Shown here: piece by piece, positions 14,227 through 16,638 of the stretch
Position numbering within the stretch: the first letter of the stretch is position 1
Layout: each line of letters begins with the position of its first letter
Position numbers and translations under genes: made by a program
Notes under the pieces: generated by a model
What the model saw: the letters and a program-made list of their open reading frames with translations, nothing else
The model's database searches: none
Told to the model about the DNA's origin: nothing
Assembly: GCA_009784745.1 (NCBI GenBank)
Contig: WQXR01000018.1
Location: 1 to 16,638 of the forward strand
From: Methanomassiliicoccaceae archaeon
GTDB taxonomy: Archaea > Thermoplasmatota > Thermoplasmata > Methanomassiliicoccales > Methanomethylophilaceae
Reading direction: 5' to 3'
DNA: 16,638 nt

Positions 14227-15096
14227 TTAAATAAGAATGTAACTTTCTATCCTCTCTTTCCATCTTTCTTCGAGCAAAGATAACGCACCAGTATAGGAGT
14301 AGTCATCATCAGCGGTTATCTTGCCCCAACCGATCCTTCCTCCCTCAGATATATATCCATAACTTAGGTTTTCAAGAGGGTTAATATATATGCCTACCAC
14401 AAAATCTACATCCTTATACTCAAAATTACCCAAGTACAGGTGTTGTAAGGCTTCTGTATAAGTTATGTTTCCCTCATCATCCTCTAATTCAAACCCATTA
14501 CCCGAATAGTCGGTCAGAGTATGTTCTAATACCACCCCTCCTACTTTACTAAGATTAAGAGAATATGAATCTGGTAAAATTACTCCGCTTATGTCATGCA
14601 TTACCTTTTTGATACAAATTCCATAGCTGGAAATTCGAGGAGAGCCGAACACATCCTTGTCGTTAGATTTTTGGAGATACCTTTCGGCTTTCCCCAACTC
14701 TATAAGAGTTATTTTATTCCCAACACTGTTCCCAAGTGTAAGTGCCCCCTCTTCCGATGCAATTAATTTACCAAATATTTGGTCATCTCCCCACAAATAT
14801 TTACCATGGTATATGGAATCCACTACAAGCGTTTCAACGTACTGTATCTTTTCATCTTTTACGTATATCCTGATGTCATATCTTATCCCTTCATGAAAAA
14901 CATATCCTTCATATCTGCTTTCAATCTGATTCGCATACACAGTCATCGACTCGTTTATCGGATAAAGAGCAAGAGTTAACGAATCTGGAGATATTGCTTT
15001 TCCAATTGTCTGTTTCATACTACGCGCATTTGCTTTGGATATATTAGTTTGTTCGCGCTCGTGCTCCCTTAGTATCCTTATGCTTAGTTCAGGCAA
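14227..15096 (-). CDS. Two-domain LNLTG-family protein with the shared leader
   Basis: The 289-residue product begins at a TTG preceded by GGGGTG. Its first 27 residues (MPELSIRILREHEREQ to ANARSM) are identical to those of the 126-aa protein at 16001. After that the proteins differ: here there are two diverged LNLTG-type domains, one from about residue 36 (SPDSLTLALYPI) and one from about 176 (LPDSYSLNLSKV), the second ending LLEERWKERIESYI. The first holds TYR-rich strands; no catalytic motif or membrane segment is visible. The gene is followed after 12 nt by XhlA-like copy A. In this viral-type setting a tail, spike or host-surface role is possible, but the function is unknown. Confidence 0.6.
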   Translation of the reverse strand: MPELSIRILREHEREQTNISKANARSMKQTIGKAISPDSLTLALYPINESMTVYANQIESRYEGYVFHEGIRYDIRIYVKDEKIQYVETLVVDSIYHGKYLWGDDQIFGKLIASEEGALTLGNSVGNKITLIELGKAERYLQKSNDKDVFGSPRISSYGICIKKVMHDISGVILPDSYSLNLSKVGGVVLEHTLTDYSGNGFELEDDEGNITYTEALQHLYLGNFEYKDVDFVVGIYINPLENLSYGYISEGGRIGWGKITADDDYSYTGALSLLEERWKERIESYILI

Positions 15097-15178
15097 GATT
15101 ACACCCCACGGTCTTTCTTCATATCTCTGTTCAATATCCCAATCTTAAGACGGTCGGTAGATTTCTGCATTGGTTTAG
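15016..15178. repeat. 163-bp duplicated leader segment (copy 1)
   Basis: Aligns without gaps to 16301-16463 with about four differences. It holds the end of an upstream gene, the GGGGTG ribosome site, and the first 27 codons of the LNLTG-type protein. Copy 2 ends exactly at R7. Confidence 0.85.
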
Positions 15179-15216
15179 GCTTCCAACTATCATCCTCAAA
15201 AGCAAATTCTATTTGA
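15099..15216 (-). pseudogene. C-terminal fragment of a gene cut by R4
   Basis: The frame is open through R4 and reads IEFAFEDDSWKPKPMQKSTD to KKDRGV-stop, with the ribosome site of the next gene in its last codons. It looks like the end of a larger gene whose upstream part was removed at R4. A second copy of its last 26 codons is at 16384-16463, cut at a different point by R7. Confidence 0.45.
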
Positions 15217-15249
15217 GTCTCACTCCGCGCGCGCCCGTATGATGCAGTT
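15217..15249 (+). repeat. 33-bp cassette repeat R4
   Basis: Consensus except for one change near the end (GATGCAGTT). Together with R5 or R6 it forms an inverted pair around the plus-strand cassettes. Confidence 0.92.
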
Positions 15250-15296
15250 ATATACGTCCCTTCGTATTTAATTGTAGAAGTAATGAGTTGACCCTC

Positions 15297-15551
15297 ATGG
15301 CAGAAGTAAGAAAAGAAGCGGTTGCGAGTACTATTAATACGAATGTGAATGTGGGGATAAAGGATGAAGGAAGGCAACTAACAGAGCAAGATATAGAGCG
15401 GATAGCATCATGGAGAGAATACACATCCTATGGGGATGATGGTTTTGTAAATGGAATGCGTGAAGACGCGCCACAATGGGCTAAAGACGAATATAAAAAA
15501 TATATGAGCGCAAAATATAATCCAGATGGTAGCATCAAAATTCTAATATAA
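15297..15551 (+). CDS. Cassette protein with the DDAP-type motif
   Basis: The 84-residue product starts MAEVRKEAVASTINTNVNVG and contains SWREYTSYGDDGFVNGMRED at 47-66, then APQWAKDEYKKYM. The middle matches the 53-residue cassette at 15662 (WLEYATYGEDGFVNGIRDDA) and the GIHDDAPEWAREAY stretch of the gp7-like protein. The ATG at 15297 is used; a TTG three codons earlier is possible. It is one of only two genes of the array on the plus strand and lies between R4 and inverted R5. Probably a viral structural or morphogenesis piece. Confidence 0.5.
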   Translation: MAEVRKEAVASTINTNVNVGIKDEGRQLTEQDIERIASWREYTSYGDDGFVNGMREDAPQWAKDEYKKYMSAKYNPDGSIKILI

Positions 15552-15561
15552 ACTTTATTTC

Positions 15562-15592
15562 AATTGCATCATACGGGCGCGCGGAGTGAGAC
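15562..15592 (-). repeat. Cassette repeat R5 (inverted, 31 bp)
   Basis: Reverse-complement copy lacking one GC pair of the central GC run, consistent with slippage. It begins 10 bp after the stop of the preceding cassette gene. Confidence 0.9.
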
Positions 15593-15661
15593 TAAAATGA
15601 ATGGATACAATGCCAAACCGCTAAGTATAAAAATGGTGGAGATATTGAGAAGGTCGGTAAG

Positions 15662-15823
15662 ATGGCGCAGTTAGCACCTTGGCTTGAATATGCAACTTAT
15701 GGAGAAGATGGATTCGTAAATGGCATAAGAGACGACGCTCCGCAAGAGATGAAAGATGCCTATTACGCAGAGAAGGAAAAAAGACGCAAAAACTTTGAAA
15801 AAGGGATAATAGATAGTTATTGA
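15662..15823 (+). CDS. Short cassette protein with the DDAP-type motif
   Basis: The 53-residue frame reads MAQLAPWLEYATYGEDGFVN then GIRDDAPQEMKDAYY and ends FEKGIIDSY, with the last base of the stop codon forming the first base of R6. The frame is open upstream to about 15597 (GGDIEKVGK), where it meets R5. It is homologous to the cassette at 15297, so it may be an N-terminally cut copy. Confidence 0.45.
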   Translation: MAQLAPWLEYATYGEDGFVNGIRDDAPQEMKDAYYAEKEKRRKNFEKGIIDSY

Positions 15824-15855
15824 ATCGCATCATACGAGCGCGCGCGGAGTGAGAC
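15823..15855 (-). repeat. 33-bp cassette repeat R6 (inverted)
   Basis: Reverse-complement copy with two changes (AATCGC, and ACGAGC for ACGGGC). It replaces the C-terminus of XhlA-like copy B. Confidence 0.9.
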
Positions 15856-15976
15856 TCAAAGCAAGGTTTGTAAGAAGTTTTTGCTTCGTCGCATCTCGAT
15901 CCTGCATGTTCTTAAGGTTCGCTTCGAGTGAAGTGATACGTGCCTTAAGTTCAGCGACATCGTTTACCATGGTCAT
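15830..15976 (-). pseudogene. XhlA-like copy B, membrane helix replaced by R6
   Basis: The first 40 residues are identical to copy A, through KQKLLTNLAL. The frame then runs into R6 and reads SLTPRALV before a stop within the repeat. The transmembrane helix is therefore lost. A good ribosome site (AAAGGAG) precedes the ATG at 15976, so a soluble coiled-coil peptide could still be made. Confidence 0.65.
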
Positions 15977-16000
15977 GGTCATCACTCCTTTATAACTCTG

Positions 16001-16381
16001 TTACAGACCAATATACTCTTTCCACGATTCGTTTAACTTCTGATCTATTATATTGAAATTCCATGTTCCGGATTCTGCAACAATATTCTTGTTCTTATCC
16101 ATGATGTCTGCCACGAACTTTTCCTTACCATCTCTACGAATGGATACTTGATACCTCTCCCCATTAAACTCAAACCTTCCGAGATACTCTGAAACTATGT
16201 CTCCATGTCGTTCCCACTGACCTATCATTATGCTATCTGATAACCCTGTGAGGTTCAGTGTATATGATTCGGGCATCTTTTTCATAGGTATTGCTTCTAT
16301 CATACTACGCGCATTTGCTTTGGATATATTAGTTTGTTCGCGCTCGTGCTCCCTTAGTATCCTTATGCTTAGTTCGGGCAA
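16001..16381 (-). CDS. Single-domain LNLTG-family protein with the shared leader
   Basis: The 126-residue product starts at TTG with GGGGTG upstream, as in the 289-aa protein, and shares its first 27 residues exactly. From MPESYTLNLTG (residue 36) it matches the whole 94-aa protein at 2436-2720, including IVAESG and KLNESWKEYI. XhlA-like copy B begins 24 nt after the stop, so the order leader gene then XhlA is the same in both modules while the middle domain differs. Function unknown. Confidence 0.6.
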   Translation of the reverse strand: MPELSIRILREHEREQTNISKANARSMIEAIPMKKMPESYTLNLTGLSDSIMIGQWERHGDIVSEYLGRFEFNGERYQVSIRRDGKEKFVADIMDKNKNIVAESGTWNFNIIDQKLNESWKEYIGL

Positions 16382-16463
16382 GATTACACCCCACGGTCTT
16401 TCTTCATCTCTCTGTTCAATATCCCTATCTTAAGACGGTCGGTAGATTTCTGCATAGGTTTAG
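16301..16463. repeat. 163-bp duplicated leader segment (copy 2)
   Basis: Gap-free match to 15016-15178. Homology stops at the first base of R7, after which copy 1 continues with unrelated coding sequence. Confidence 0.85.
16384..16463 (-). pseudogene. C-terminal fragment of a gene cut by R7
   Basis: Reads PKPMQKSTDRLKIGILNREM to KKDRGV-stop. The frame is open into R7 (HHTGARGVR). It is the same gene end as 15099-15216 but shortened further. Confidence 0.4.
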
Positions 16464-16496
16464 GTCTCACTCCGCGCGCGCCCGTGTGATGCAATT
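16464..16496 (+). repeat. 33-bp cassette repeat R7
   Basis: Consensus except GTGTGATG for GTATGATG. On its right XhlA copy C's 3' flank begins directly; on its left the duplicated leader ends directly. Confidence 0.92.
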
Positions 16497-16516
16497 TGAC
16501 TTAACAGTGGTTAAAA

Positions 16517-16638
16517 TTAGGGTATTATGTGTAACGCCGTTGCGATTGCCGCGACAATCAAAGCAAGGTTTGTAAGAAGTTTTTGCTTCGTCGCATCTCG
16601 ATCCTGCATGTTCTTAAGGTTAGATTCGAGTGAAGTGA
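16517..16638 (-). CDS. XhlA-like protein copy C (N-terminus outside window)
   Basis: The visible 40 codons match copy A from TSLE onward, with one Ala-to-Ser change (SLESNLKNM), and keep the full hydrophobic helix and stop. It indicates that at least one further module of the same kind lies to the right of the window. Confidence 0.6.
   Translation of the reverse strand, partial: TSLESNLKNMQDRDATKQKLLTNLALIVAAIATALHIIP

Noticed and set aside
15099..15377. 92-codon minus-strand ORF as a whole gene
   Set aside because: Its first half lies antisense to the plus-strand cassette and across R4; only the part left of R4 looks like genuine coding sequence, and it is listed as a fragment.
12939..16496. 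CRISPR array
   Set aside because: The repeats are CRISPR-like in length, but the intervals are about 190-1360 bp, contain genes, and two copies are inverted. No cas gene is present.
12939..16496. Classical integron with attC sites
   Set aside because: The repeats lack the GTTRRRY/RYYYAAC core and the long imperfect stem of attC, and no tyrosine integrase is in the window.

Overview
The window looks archaeal and accessory. Ile codon ATA and Arg codons AGA/AGG are used heavily. Several genes have a TATA box about 25 nt before a leaderless start, while genes inside operons have strong GGTG/GGAGG ribosome sites. A CARF-type regulator of a mostly archaeal family is present, and Sel1-repeat proteins are prominent. 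My best guess is a member of the Thermoplasmata such as a Methanomassiliicoccales methanogen; this is inferred from style, not from a marker gene. No rRNA or tRNA was seen.

Layout. (1) 1-1742, + strand: the C-terminal end of an MmeI-like restriction-modification enzyme, followed through an ATGA overlap by an unknown gene broken by two one-base homopolymer frameshifts. (2) 1910-3164, - strand: debris and small genes. These are a truncated serine recombinase that has lost a catalytic arginine, a fragment and a complete copy of a small 'LNLTG' family that reappears at the far end of the window, and a protein made of three tandem zinc ribbons. (3) 3247-4095, - strand: a CARF plus winged-helix regulator, divergent from (4). 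The space between them carries four tandem 9-bp units and an inverted repeat among the promoter elements. (4) 4291-12915, + strand: a tightly packed run of ten genes: Sel1 protein, two small membrane proteins, an unknown protein, a nicotinamidase/isochorismatase-like hydrolase, a zinc finger, a tiny Cys-rich ORF, an AAA+ ATPase, a Sel1/ADP-ribosyltransferase fusion, and a TPR protein. (5) 12939-16638: an array of seven 33-bp GC-rich repeats, five in one orientation and two in the other. They separate small viral-type genes and gene fragments (gp7-like minor head protein, XhlA/holin-like proteins, LNLTG-family proteins, HTH), some duplicated and some cut exactly at a repeat.

How it may work together. 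Region 4 with its CARF regulator reads as a candidate conflict or immunity operon. A nucleotide-sensing regulator would control a set that includes an NAD-consuming ADP-ribosyltransferase, an enzyme that could remove the nicotinamide it releases, an AAA+ ATPase, membrane proteins and Sel1/TPR scaffolds. It lies between a restriction system and a provirus-like, repeat-partitioned cassette array that resembles a shufflon or a non-attC integron. Both readings are inferences from domain content and layout.
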